This document shows, one piece after another, positions 7,801 through 14,603 of a stretch of DNA of 18,622 nucleotides. The DNA comes from Candidatus Bathyarchaeota archaeon (lineage in GTDB: Archaea > Asgardarchaeota > Lokiarchaeia > Sigyniarchaeales > Sigyniarchaeaceae). The notes under the pieces were generated by a model that ran no database searches, was not told the origin of the DNA, and saw only the letters and a program-made list of their open reading frames with translations. The stretch lies in contig WJJB01000221.1 in assembly GCA_014729935.1 (NCBI GenBank), forward strand, positions 1 through 18,622, read 5' to 3'. Numbering within the stretch: position 1 is the first letter of the stretch; the number at the start of each line of letters is the position of its first letter. The position numbers and the translations under genes are program-made.

Positions 7801-8940
7801 TCATTTCTTCTTCCAGAACCCGTGAATCCTATATGATTCCATCTTCCCATCCTTCAAGTCTTGCCTCTGCCTCCCAATTAACCTGCATTCCTCGATATCT
7901 TCAGGCTTCGTAGATCCCGCTATTCTCGCGAGATCCTCGAGCAACATGGCTGCCATTTCACCCCTGGTATTTACATCCGCAGATGCATTATGGGGTGTAA
8001 AGACGAAACGAAGATCGGGGTTATTTTCCTTGATTTTCCTGAACCGTTGGAGAATGTCGGGATCAATTGGTTCCGTTTCGTGCACGTCGAACGCAAGGTG
8101 CACCTTGATGTCATCTGCTTCCAGTAAATCAAGCAAATCACCCGTGTTAATGATCCCACCACGTGCGGTATTCACCAGTAAGCTAGATGGCTTCATGAGC
8201 GAGAGATACCTCTTATCAAACATGCCTCTTGTGTTATCATTCAAGGGTACATGCAACGAGATCACATCCGCCTCCTTAAAGATCATCTCGATGCTTGATT
8301 CGTATATGAGACCGAGATCCCTTTCCAAGTGTGGTTTCCTATCGATATCAAAATACAAGGTCTTCGTATTCCATGGAACAAGACGACGGGCGACTTCGGA
8401 GCCAATCTCTCCAAGACCGATAAGTCCAACCACCTGCCCATCCAACGCCTTGGAAAGATTTCCATCCAAGTCCCATTTTTGCCCGGGCTCCCATTCACCG
8501 TTCCACACGGTTTCATGCAGGGAAATGATATTACGCAGGTTTGCTAGAATGAGTGCCATGGTGTAATCTGCTACCGTGGCTTGCAGCACGCTGGGAGTAT
8601 GGGTGATGAGCACGCCCGGGACCTTTCCCACATGGTCATAGCCCATGGTGCTGGTAGCAACGGCAATGATGTTCGATTGTTCCAACCACTCGGGTTTGAT
8701 TTCATGGGATAAATGACATCCAATGAACCGGACTGCCGGATCGAGAATTGCTTTCCTGATCAACGCCTCATCCGGGAATCGCCCCTCGAATATCTCCACC
8801 TCGGACACCTCTTCCAGCGCTTTCCAAGCATCCCGGATCCTGTTGCGAGCATCCTCGCCCATTCTTGGATGGTTGATGATATCCTTGAACACACTAGTCG
8901 TGATAAATGTCTTGGGTTTTGTCATGCTTGAGCATCTCAT
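7801..8940 (-). CDS. D-isomer-specific 2-hydroxyacid dehydrogenase
   Basis: The 379-residue protein has a Rossmann motif GLGEIG at 175-180 and an Asp (D198) at the end of the second strand, which favours NAD over NADP. The catalytic triad is complete: R260 in NTARGG, E290 in HETEP and H317 in TPHNAS. The family includes 3-phosphoglycerate, glycerate/hydroxypyruvate, formate and D-lactate dehydrogenases. No ACT regulatory domain follows, so a full SerA-type enzyme is less likely. The stop codon overlaps the downstream PfkB kinase start, so the pair probably acts on related metabolites. A glycerate-type oxidation and phosphorylation pair is possible but unproven. The ATG at 8940 is about 30 nt from a TATA-like box; ATG 8925 is an alternative. 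Confidence 0.9.
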   Translation of the reverse strand: MRCSSMTKPKTFITTSVFKDIINHPRMGEDARNRIRDAWKALEEVSEVEIFEGRFPDEALIRKAILDPAVRFIGCHLSHEIKPEWLEQSNIIAVATSTMGYDHVGKVPGVLITHTPSVLQATVADYTMALILANLRNIISLHETVWNGEWEPGQKWDLDGNLSKALDGQVVGLIGLGEIGSEVARRLVPWNTKTLYFDIDRKPHLERDLGLIYESSIEMIFKEADVISLHVPLNDNTRGMFDKRYLSLMKPSSLLVNTARGGIINTGDLLDLLEADDIKVHLAFDVHETEPIDPDILQRFRKIKENNPDLRFVFTPHNASADVNTRGEMAAMLLEDLARIAGSTKPEDIEECRLIGRQRQDLKDGKMESYRIHGFWKKK

Positions 8941-8964
8941 GTCTTTTCATGCAAAAGAAGGGAA

Positions 8965-8974
8965 CAATTAAAGA
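8965..8974 (-). promoter_or_regulatory. TATA-like box for the dehydrogenase-kinase operon
   Basis: On the minus strand it reads TCTTTAATTG, centred 30 nt upstream of the ATG at 8940, which predicts a leaderless or near-leaderless transcript. It lies in the 61-nt gap after DUF211, so the operon may also receive read-through from that gene. Confidence 0.45.
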
Positions 8975-9001
8975 GCAAGTGATGTTATCAGTTCCATTTG
9001 C

Positions 9002-9307
9002 TCAATCCAAGTCGGGAACGTGGACTTCTTCAACGATCTTTTTCCCGGCAATGACCTGGTCGATGGAGTGTATGGCGCAATTCATCTCCCTCATCTTCTC
9101 CTTGATAATATCATATACCAAGTTCTGCCCTTCAACCGTTACCTTGATGCTCTCCGTTCTCGCGTCAATCTCCATGAGGGTGATATTCACGCCCGAGATG
9201 CCAACCTCCGAAGGCATATTGGCGAGTTCCTTTGCGAGATACCATAATTCAGGTTCGTGGGGTTTTAACACGTCTAGCACGATTCGCTTGATGTTTGAGT
9301 CTACCAT
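9002..9307 (-). CDS. DUF211 family protein
   Basis: This 101-residue protein matches the small DUF211 family. It begins with an IKRIVLDVLKPHEP segment typical of the family, continues with a GVSGVNI-like turn (here GISGVNITLMEID) and a TVEG strand, and ends with the acidic EEVHVPDLD tail. The family is almost purely archaeal and has a ferredoxin-like fold seen in structural genomics work; its function is not established. It precedes the dehydrogenase and kinase genes on the same strand by 61 nt. A TATA-like element about 59 nt upstream suggests its own promoter with a short leader. There is no obvious signal peptide or catalytic motif. I rely on recognition of family segments, not on a search. 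Confidence 0.85.
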   Translation of the reverse strand: MVDSNIKRIVLDVLKPHEPELWYLAKELANMPSEVGISGVNITLMEIDARTESIKVTVEGQNLVYDIIKEKMREMNCAIHSIDQVIAGKKIVEEVHVPDLD

Positions 9308-9360
9308 TGTTTATTGCACATGTTCGGATTTGGTCTGGTCCATTACAGTTAATTTCATGT

Positions 9361-9372
9361 TGTATAAAAACC
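9361..9372 (-). promoter_or_regulatory. TATA-like box for DUF211, next to an oligo-T stretch
   Basis: On the minus strand it reads GGTTTTTATACA, about 54-65 nt before the ATG at 9307, which predicts a leader near 30 nt. The T5 run could at the same time end the upstream HAD transcript, as in the arrangement at 721-740. Confidence 0.45.
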
Positions 9373-9474
9373 TTTTAAGATGGCTCCTCCGTTCACGCCT
9401 ACTGCCCTGCTGGACTTTGCCTTCTATATTAACGAAGGCCACGCTCTCCACTTGGAGACGGATGGTTCAAGTCC

Positions 9475-10194
9475 TTATACTACTTCCAAGGCATTCAATA
9501 TCTTCCCTGCAAGGTCGTGATAATCATTTAATGTCACGAAATCCAGATGCCTGAATTGCTCGAAATCTCCCATCCCGTGACGCTCGCTTAGCACGGCAAT
9601 GGCGTTCATGTGCAATGCGTTTGCCATCTCGATATCCGCGGGATGATCACCGATCATGCAGGCGTTACGAGGTTGTATTCCAAGATGGTCCAAGATGATC
9701 TGGCCGTGGGTTGGGTTGGGCTTGAAATTCCCATTGGTCCTGTCACGTCCCGCAATGAAATCGAAGAACGAATCGATCTCGTGTTTTTCAAGCACGAATC
9801 GTGCATTCATGGTAGTATTTAGCGTGCACACTGCCATCCTCACCCCCTTGGATTCAAGCATGGAAAGCACGTTTTCAATGCCATCCACGAGCTTGCTGAT
9901 GACGGTTGCCTCCTTCTCGTATCGTTCAACGATTTCCATGATGGTACCCCGGGTGTCCTCCCAATCGATATCTGATCTCCCGCTTTCTATGCCATGCTCC
10001 TTGGCATTCTTGAATATATCGAGGATCGAATTCTTAATGTCCAAGATGCTCTCTGGAATGGCAAGTGTCCTGAGAACCTTCACCACTTCCAAGCGAGCAC
10101 CTTTCCAATCGATCGCGAAATGAACGAGGGTCCCATCCAGGTCAAAAATGGCTAATTTTTCCAAACTGCCACGTGCACTTACATCATCTTCCAT
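9475..10194 (-). CDS. HAD superfamily hydrolase (phosphoglycolate phosphatase-like)
   Basis: All four HAD motifs are present in 239 residues: motif I FDLDGT with nucleophile D18 and acid/base D20, motif II T124 in VCTLNTT, motif III K158 in FKPNP, and motif IV GDHPADIEMA with D183 and D187. A helical cap of C1 type lies between residues about 25 and 100. Family knowledge supports a phosphatase on a small phosphorylated metabolite; phosphoglycolate phosphatase-like is the nearest general description. GGTGA at 10206-10202, seven bases ahead of the ATG, supports the start and lies within the last codons of the M20 gene. Only three bases separate the two genes, so they form an operon. The last motif IV segment is intact, so the enzyme should be active. 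Confidence 0.88.
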   Translation of the reverse strand: MEDDVSARGSLEKLAIFDLDGTLVHFAIDWKGARLEVVKVLRTLAIPESILDIKNSILDIFKNAKEHGIESGRSDIDWEDTRGTIMEIVERYEKEATVISKLVDGIENVLSMLESKGVRMAVCTLNTTMNARFVLEKHEIDSFFDFIAGRDRTNGNFKPNPTHGQIILDHLGIQPRNACMIGDHPADIEMANALHMNAIAVLSERHGMGDFEQFRHLDFVTLNDYHDLAGKILNALEVV

Positions 10195-10197
10195 GCA

Positions 10198-11397
10198 TCA
10201 ATCACCAAGGTAACTCCGTATTAATGAAGAATAAACATCAACCGCCTTGTCGAGCTGTGCAATTGCAACGTGCTCGTTTGCAACATGTGCTTGATCTATC
10301 GATCCCGGTCCCAAGATGATCGTGGATATTCCACCGTCATTGAAATAACATCCTGCTTCAGTGTACCCATTCATGATGGTTGCAGGTCCCAATAAGGATT
10401 CAATAAATGACAGAAATGGCTCATCATCATCAAGATAGTATGGTGGGCGGGAATTGATGCATTCCTCCTTGATCATGGCACCGTCAGGGAGATGCATGGC
10501 ATCCACCATGTCCCTGAATCCCTGACGAACATCTTCGACATTTTCCCCCTTGGTAATCCTGCGATCAATTTCCAAGGTGCATTCATCAGGGACGACGTTG
10601 GGTGCCGTTCCCCCTCTAAATACTCCCAGGTTCAAGGTTGGATCTCCAAGGAGGGGATGGGAATGGCATGTCACTCCTTCCTCATGTGCTTTTTCGAGGT
10701 GGTGGTAGAAATCCATCGCGATCTTGATGGCACTAATGCCTTGATCAGGCACGGACCCATGGGCTGCCCTCCCGGAAACCTTGATTCGTTCAAATAGAAC
10801 GCCCTTATGCCCACGGACAGGAATCATCCTGGTTGGCTCGCCTAGAATCGCCTTGTCGAATAATCGCGCATGCGATGAGGAAGCGAATGCATCCGCCCCT
10901 CGCAATCCCACCTCCTCGTCAACGGTGAACAAGAGCCCGATTACACGGTCTTGCTTGGTTGCTTCATTTATGGCATCGATATAGGATAGAAACGAAACGA
11001 TGAAAGCTGCAAGTGCTCCCTTCATGTCACTCGTACCACGCCCATGCAGGATCTCCTTTCCATCGTCCCCATTACCGATCCATGGTTTGAAGGGATCACT
11101 ATGCCATGTATCCAAGTCACCAGGATGCACTACATCCATGTGACCACAGAATAACAATCCTTCCCCTTTGAATCCGGCTTTTTTTTCACGCGTGATTCCT
11201 TGGATAGTTCTTGGCAGGATTAGGAGATTATCCCTGCCATCCTCTAAACCAGTGTCAATGAAAACCATTTTAACGGGTTTATCTTGAAAAAATTCTTCCA
11301 ACCAATGTAAAATGCCTGTTTCCCATTCCGGTGAACCATCGGAACGAATAGAAACGAGTGTCTTTGCCAATTCCAAGACCTGCACTTCCGATAACAT
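10198..11397 (-). CDS. M20 family deacylase/peptidase (ArgE/DapE-like)
   Basis: The 399-residue protein has the complete M20 dinuclear metal site: H86 and D88 in GHMD, bridging D124 in TSDMKG, the general base E161 with E162 in VDEEVG, E187 in GEPT, and H371 in QAHVANE. H213 in RAAHGS lies in the dimerisation domain and completes the active site of the partner subunit in known members. Family reactions include N-acetylornithine deacetylation, succinyl-diaminopimelate desuccinylation and dipeptide hydrolysis; the substrate cannot be assigned, since no arginine or lysine pathway genes adjoin. GAAGGG at 11409-11404, six bases before the ATG, supports the start. It is the first gene of a two-gene operon with the HAD phosphatase and is divergent from the acyltransferase pair. 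Confidence 0.9.
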   Translation of the reverse strand: MLSEVQVLELAKTLVSIRSDGSPEWETGILHWLEEFFQDKPVKMVFIDTGLEDGRDNLLILPRTIQGITREKKAGFKGEGLLFCGHMDVVHPGDLDTWHSDPFKPWIGNGDDGKEILHGRGTSDMKGALAAFIVSFLSYIDAINEATKQDRVIGLLFTVDEEVGLRGADAFASSSHARLFDKAILGEPTRMIPVRGHKGVLFERIKVSGRAAHGSVPDQGISAIKIAMDFYHHLEKAHEEGVTCHSHPLLGDPTLNLGVFRGGTAPNVVPDECTLEIDRRITKGENVEDVRQGFRDMVDAMHLPDGAMIKEECINSRPPYYLDDDEPFLSFIESLLGPATIMNGYTEAGCYFNDGGISTIILGPGSIDQAHVANEHVAIAQLDKAVDVYSSLIRSYLGD

Positions 11398-11500
11398 TTT
11401 TAACCCTTCATCCCATCATAGTATCAACCGGTCGTGCTGGAACCCACGAGTGTAGTTTAGTCATCTGGTTCTACTATCTTCGTTACATTAACAATATTTC

Positions 11501-11507
11501 GAGGAGG
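11501..11507 (+). promoter_or_regulatory. Strong Shine-Dalgarno that selects a TTG start
   Basis: GAGGAGG lies seven bases before the TTG at 11515. The next in-frame ATG is codon 36, inside the first membrane helix, so this site argues strongly for TTG initiation. Confidence 0.75.
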
Positions 11508-11514
11508 CAATACA

Positions 11515-12237
11515 TTGGCAGAACCCGGACCACCGATAGATAAGCGCTTGGTAACCTTGAAACCCCCGACCACTTGCACCCATCCAAAGACCATCCTGTG
11601 CTTCTTCTGGCTTTCAACCATGCTATGCGTTGGATTGGGATGGTCCTATTATTACATTGTCCTGCGATGGTGGTGGATCATTTTCCTTCTACCCTTCGAG
11701 ATGCTTGCGATGGGTTATGCATTCATCATGAGTAGCTTCCTGCTCGTGAAGATTGCTATCAGCCGCTTGGAACGCAGGAGCCCGCCAAGAGAGGGATGGT
11801 TCCAGAAGGATAGCCAAGACATGAAGGATTACATGGCACGCCATTTCTTCAAGTATTATGCCCTCTGGCTGGCGAGGAATGCCACCTTCCCATGGATCGA
11901 CAAGATCGCGTACACCATGTTTGGTGTGAAGGTGGGAAAAACCGTGGTACTTCATGAAGCTTGGGTCGATACGGAACTGGTGGATATTGATGATTATGCA
12001 ATGGTCGGCATGGGAAGCTCAGTGATGAGCCATTGCCTATACAAGGACCACGTGCTTGTCAAGAAAGTAATGATAGATGCACAGACGGTTGTAGGTGCCT
12101 TTACCATCCTGGCACCTGGTGTACATGTTGGATACGGGAGCGTGCTTGGCGCTAATTCTGGAACATTGTTGGACCAACACATTGAACCCCGGTTCCTCTA
12201 CGCGGGTAATCCCGCGAGAAAGCTGAAGGAAGTGTGA
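11515..12237 (+). CDS. Membrane-anchored left-handed beta-helix acyltransferase-like protein (copy 1)
   Basis: The protein is 240 residues long, starting at TTG after a strong GAGGAGG site. Two hydrophobic helices (about 27-45 and 53-80) are followed by an amphipathic linker and then a hexapeptide-repeat domain (about 137-235) with alternating small and hydrophobic residues, including VGAFTILAPGVHVG and AGNPARKL. The GNPA end motif is characteristic of LbetaH acyltransferases. H173 in MSHC is a candidate catalytic His. The layout (membrane helices before a hexapeptide domain) recalls the C-terminal part of some NRPS-like proteins, which is a structural comparison only. The downstream gene is a paralogue 19 nt away. 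The likely role is acylation of a membrane or envelope component on the cytosolic face; the substrate is unknown. Confidence 0.8.
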   Translation: MAEPGPPIDKRLVTLKPPTTCTHPKTILCFFWLSTMLCVGLGWSYYYIVLRWWWIIFLLPFEMLAMGYAFIMSSFLLVKIAISRLERRSPPREGWFQKDSQDMKDYMARHFFKYYALWLARNATFPWIDKIAYTMFGVKVGKTVVLHEAWVDTELVDIDDYAMVGMGSSVMSHCLYKDHVLVKKVMIDAQTVVGAFTILAPGVHVGYGSVLGANSGTLLDQHIEPRFLYAGNPARKLKEV

Positions 12238-12256
12238 ATTTCACGAGGGAACCCGC

Positions 12257-13060
12257 ATGGCACCGCCCTGCACGCTCAAGATGGGACCCATAACCAATTG
12301 CACGTGTCCATCGAACCTATATCGTCTCGTGGCGATACTCATTGCTTGGTTGGGGGCTATCCCGACTTTCATCATGGAATGGATCTATTTCGGGATCCTT
12401 TTCAAGTGGAATCCCCTTGGATGGCGTTTCATGTCCGATTTCCTGTCCCTGATAGGAAATATAGAACCTTGGTTTTCAGTGGTAGCTTGGCTTGTTTTTC
12501 CATTAAACTTGCTCGCTGCGTACTATGTATACGTGCTTTGTAGCGTCCAAGTTGCAAGGTTTTTTCTATTCTTGGAAAATCATAGACATGAACCTAAAGA
12601 AGGGATTTTTCCCCGTGATTTATCTGATCCGGACTATTTCCACTGGAACGCGAGGCGATACATCAAGAAATTTCCGGCGTGGCTCGTGAAGCTCACGCCT
12701 TTTCCTTGGATGCGTCGTAGCTACATATACAACAAGCTTGGGGCAAAGATTGGAAAACATGTTGGCAACCTCGATGCGTGGATCGATCTAGAATTCGTCA
12801 CGATTGAAAATGGAGTGGCAATGGGATGCCAAGTTGCCATTACCAGCCATTACTTCACCAGTAAGTACTTGATCGTGAAATCAGTACATGTCGGGCGTGA
12901 ATGCCTCGTGGGAGAGCGGGTACGTATCTCGCCAGGGACCATCATGGAAGAGAATGCCGTACTTCTTGCGAAATCGGTTACAAAGCTTGACCAACATATC
13001 AAGCCAGGTGAAATTTTTGGTGGGAATCCCGCAGGCTTGATCAAGGTCAGAGAAGAATGA
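12257..13060 (+). CDS. Membrane-anchored left-handed beta-helix acyltransferase-like protein (copy 2)
   Basis: This 267-residue paralogue of the upstream gene shares the order of parts: a Cys-containing N-terminus (CTCPSN versus CTHPKT), two hydrophobic regions (about 20-46 and 72-107), an FPW motif, the AWxDxE segment, an SH motif (S197-H198), the LDQHIKP loop and the final GGNPAGLI. These matched landmarks show an old tandem duplication. Copy 2 has an extra helical stretch between its membrane segments (about 50-70). GAGGGA at 12245-12250, six bases before the ATG, supports the start. The 19-nt gap to copy 1 implies a bicistronic operon. The hexapeptide domains of such enzymes form trimers, so the two proteins might form a mixed trimer, but this is speculation. 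Confidence 0.8.
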   Translation: MAPPCTLKMGPITNCTCPSNLYRLVAILIAWLGAIPTFIMEWIYFGILFKWNPLGWRFMSDFLSLIGNIEPWFSVVAWLVFPLNLLAAYYVYVLCSVQVARFFLFLENHRHEPKEGIFPRDLSDPDYFHWNARRYIKKFPAWLVKLTPFPWMRRSYIYNKLGAKIGKHVGNLDAWIDLEFVTIENGVAMGCQVAITSHYFTSKYLIVKSVHVGRECLVGERVRISPGTIMEENAVLLAKSVTKLDQHIKPGEIFGGNPAGLIKVREE

Positions 13061-13085
13061 TCTAAAGCTTGGGATGGATTTCCCT

Positions 13086-13250
13086 TTATTCGTGAGCGTA
13101 TTCGGTGCACGCTGCTTGAATGTTCACCGCACGTGCACCACCAAGTTCGTGTTCCATAGATCCAACATTCTTAGCAATGCATTCTCGAATTGGTGCCAAT
13201 GAAAACCATGTTCCCGCCATAATTTCCATCCCGTTTCTCGTGGTGGCCAT
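13086..13250 (-). CDS. Probable small protein of unknown function
   Basis: A 54-residue frame starts at ATG 13250, seven bases after AAGGA (13262-13258 on this strand). It converges on the second acyltransferase gene. The sequence is balanced, with Trp, Cys, His and several charged residues, unlike the antisense frames over neighbouring genes. It reads as two short helices, the second with a GGARAVNIQAACTEYAHE pattern. The frame can extend to ATG 13289 or 13298. A TATA-like box at 13307-13320 would put the transcript start near 13287, which fits a leaderless start at 13289 or a short-leader start at 13250. I recognise no family. The evidence is the ribosome site, the promoter distance and plausible composition, with no homology. 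Confidence 0.45.
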   Translation of the reverse strand: MATTRNGMEIMAGTWFSLAPIRECIAKNVGSMEHELGGARAVNIQAACTEYAHE

Positions 13251-13306
13251 GCATGATCCTTCTCTGGGCAACACACGGGAAAAGACCATGCCCGGCACCC
13301 GGTAGC

Positions 13307-13320
13307 ACTTAAATTTTTAT
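13307..13320 (-). promoter_or_regulatory. TATA-like box before the small minus-strand frame
   Basis: On the minus strand it reads ATAAAAATTTAAGT. It is centred about 24 nt before the ATG at 13289 and about 63 nt before 13250. Confidence 0.4.
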
Positions 13321-13349
13321 TAGCATGGACATATTAAATGTTATTAGGT

Positions 13350-13383
13350 CATGTATTTTTCAGTCCCTTGGAAAAATGACATG
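13350..13383. repeat. Imperfect inverted repeat upstream of the coiled-coil gene
   Basis: The arm CATGTATTTTTC (13350-13361) pairs with GAAAAATGACATG (13371-13383) across a 9-nt loop: 12 base pairs with one bulged base. It lies 87-120 nt before the ATG at 13470. It could be an operator for a dimeric regulator or an RNA hairpin. Further CATGT/ACATG copies stand at 13390-13394 and 13425-13429. Confidence 0.55.
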
Positions 13384-13469
13384 GAAATTCATGTGTTTCA
13401 AGATTAATTCCCCGCTTTACTTGTACATGCAAGTAACTCATAGTAAAAGATTAGTATGGTGAATAAACC

Positions 13470-14414
13470 ATGGTGGATTGGACAAAGGTAGAGCAAAAAC
13501 CAGATAAGGACACTAAAGTAAAAGGACAGGTGCTCCTGGACTTCCGGACAAAGGTGCGCGACCAGACCGTTGAAATAAATAATCTCAACAACACTATCAA
13601 GGGTTTGACCACTGAAAAGGAAACTCTTGAGGCTAACCTGCAGGATGCTAACAGCAAGATCCAAGCACTTGAAAGCAAGATCACGGAACTCGAAGCCACG
13701 ATACAGGAACGCGATAGCACCATCAAATCGGCCGCGAACACGAAATCGGAGCTCGAAGGCAAGATCCAAGAATTAGAGCAGGAAATTACTAGCCTGAAGG
13801 CAAAAATTGAAGAGCTATCATCGGCAAAAAGCAACTTGGAATCCGAGAAGGAGGATCTCACGTCGAAGGTTGCCATGCTAGAGCAGAAGATAGACTCGCT
13901 CAATTCTCAAATACGCGAACTCACCAACGGTAACGAGAGCAAATCAAGCGAGATAGAATCTCTGCAATCAAAGATATCCGACCTGAATGGCCAGCTTGAC
14001 GAGGCAAAATCCAATATTTCAAGCAAGGAGTCCAAGATCACGGCTCTAGAGCAAGAAAAGGGACAATTATCATCCGACAAGGCAGAACTTGAAGCAAAAG
14101 TTGCCAGCATGGAGGAACAGCTCGCGCAGAAGGATGCAGAGATACAGAAACTAGTTGCCGAGAAGGAAGAGCTCACCTCTGCAGTTACAGAAAAGGAAGG
14201 TGTCATCGCGGAACAAGATGCCAAGATTAAGGAGCTAGAACCTGTTTCTCCCGAGGCAGATCTCACGGACGAGACCCGCATCATATGCCCGATGTGTAAC
14301 AATACCGATATCAAGACGGTTGAAGATAAGAGCAAGGTCCTGTCATACGTGGGACATATACCCATATATGCCAAGAAACATATCTGCAAGAAATGCAGTT
14401 ACGAATTTTCTTGA
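13470..14414 (+). CDS. Long coiled-coil protein with C-terminal C4 zinc ribbon
   Basis: The protein has 314 residues. Residues 1-30 are polar and basic (DWTKVEQKPDK onward). Residues about 33-257 form one nearly continuous heptad-patterned coiled coil rich in Glu, Lys, Ser and Leu, with a possible break near NGNESKSS (153-160). After a Pro-containing linker, residues 272-314 form a zinc-ribbon-like domain with CPMC (C273, C276) and CKKC (C306, C309), separated by a strand-rich stretch including YVGHIPIYAKKH. There is no signal peptide or membrane helix, so it should be cytosolic. The coil suggests a rod-like dimer with paired zinc modules at one end. The function is unknown to me; scaffold, chromosome-associated or nucleic-acid-binding roles are all open. 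No strong Shine-Dalgarno precedes the ATG; an AT-rich stretch at 13440-13453 could be its TATA region. Confidence 0.85.
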   Translation: MVDWTKVEQKPDKDTKVKGQVLLDFRTKVRDQTVEINNLNNTIKGLTTEKETLEANLQDANSKIQALESKITELEATIQERDSTIKSAANTKSELEGKIQELEQEITSLKAKIEELSSAKSNLESEKEDLTSKVAMLEQKIDSLNSQIRELTNGNESKSSEIESLQSKISDLNGQLDEAKSNISSKESKITALEQEKGQLSSDKAELEAKVASMEEQLAQKDAEIQKLVAEKEELTSAVTEKEGVIAEQDAKIKELEPVSPEADLTDETRIICPMCNNTDIKTVEDKSKVLSYVGHIPIYAKKHICKKCSYEFS

Positions 14415-14444
14415 TCACTCGACCGCCACCCGGTAATTTTCCTT

Positions 14445-14470
14445 CGTTCTTTTTTACAATTTTCTTTCCA
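14445..14470 (+). terminator. Pyrimidine-rich terminator after the coiled-coil gene
   Basis: The tract contains T6 at 14450-14455 and further T-rich stretches about 35-55 nt after the stop codon, with no stable stem. Confidence 0.45.
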
Positions 14471-14563
14471 TCAACTTTTCAAGGTAACTTCTGGCACCAG
14501 CTTCGCAAATCAACTCAAGCGCCAAGATTTATCAGGAATCTTATCTATGAAATGATCAACCCA

Positions 14564-14573
14564 ATTTTATACC
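14564..14573 (+). promoter_or_regulatory. TATA-like box for the double ferritin-like gene
   Basis: ATTTTATACC lies 31-40 nt before the ATG at 14604, which predicts a short leader of about 10 nt. GGTGA at 14593-14597 could be a ribosome site at the very 5' end of the message. The 189-nt gap before this gene otherwise holds only the preceding terminator tract. Confidence 0.55.
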
Positions 14574-14603
14574 ACATGGGTTTTAGGAACCTGGTGAAAG
14601 AGT

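Noticed and set aside
9464..9475. GGTTCAAGTCC, which looks like a tRNA T-loop
   Set aside because: The flanking bases pair for only two positions, and no acceptor stem, D-arm or anticodon arm of proper size can be built around it on either strand.
13120..13305. 61-codon plus-strand frame antisense to the small minus-strand frame
   Set aside because: Low-complexity composition, no good ribosome site, and the opposite frame has better start signals.
13451..14389. Long Ser- and Phe-rich minus-strand frames under the coiled-coil gene
   Set aside because: They are the antisense reflection of Glu/Lys/Leu-rich codons; the plus frame has a clear heptad pattern and zinc ribbon.
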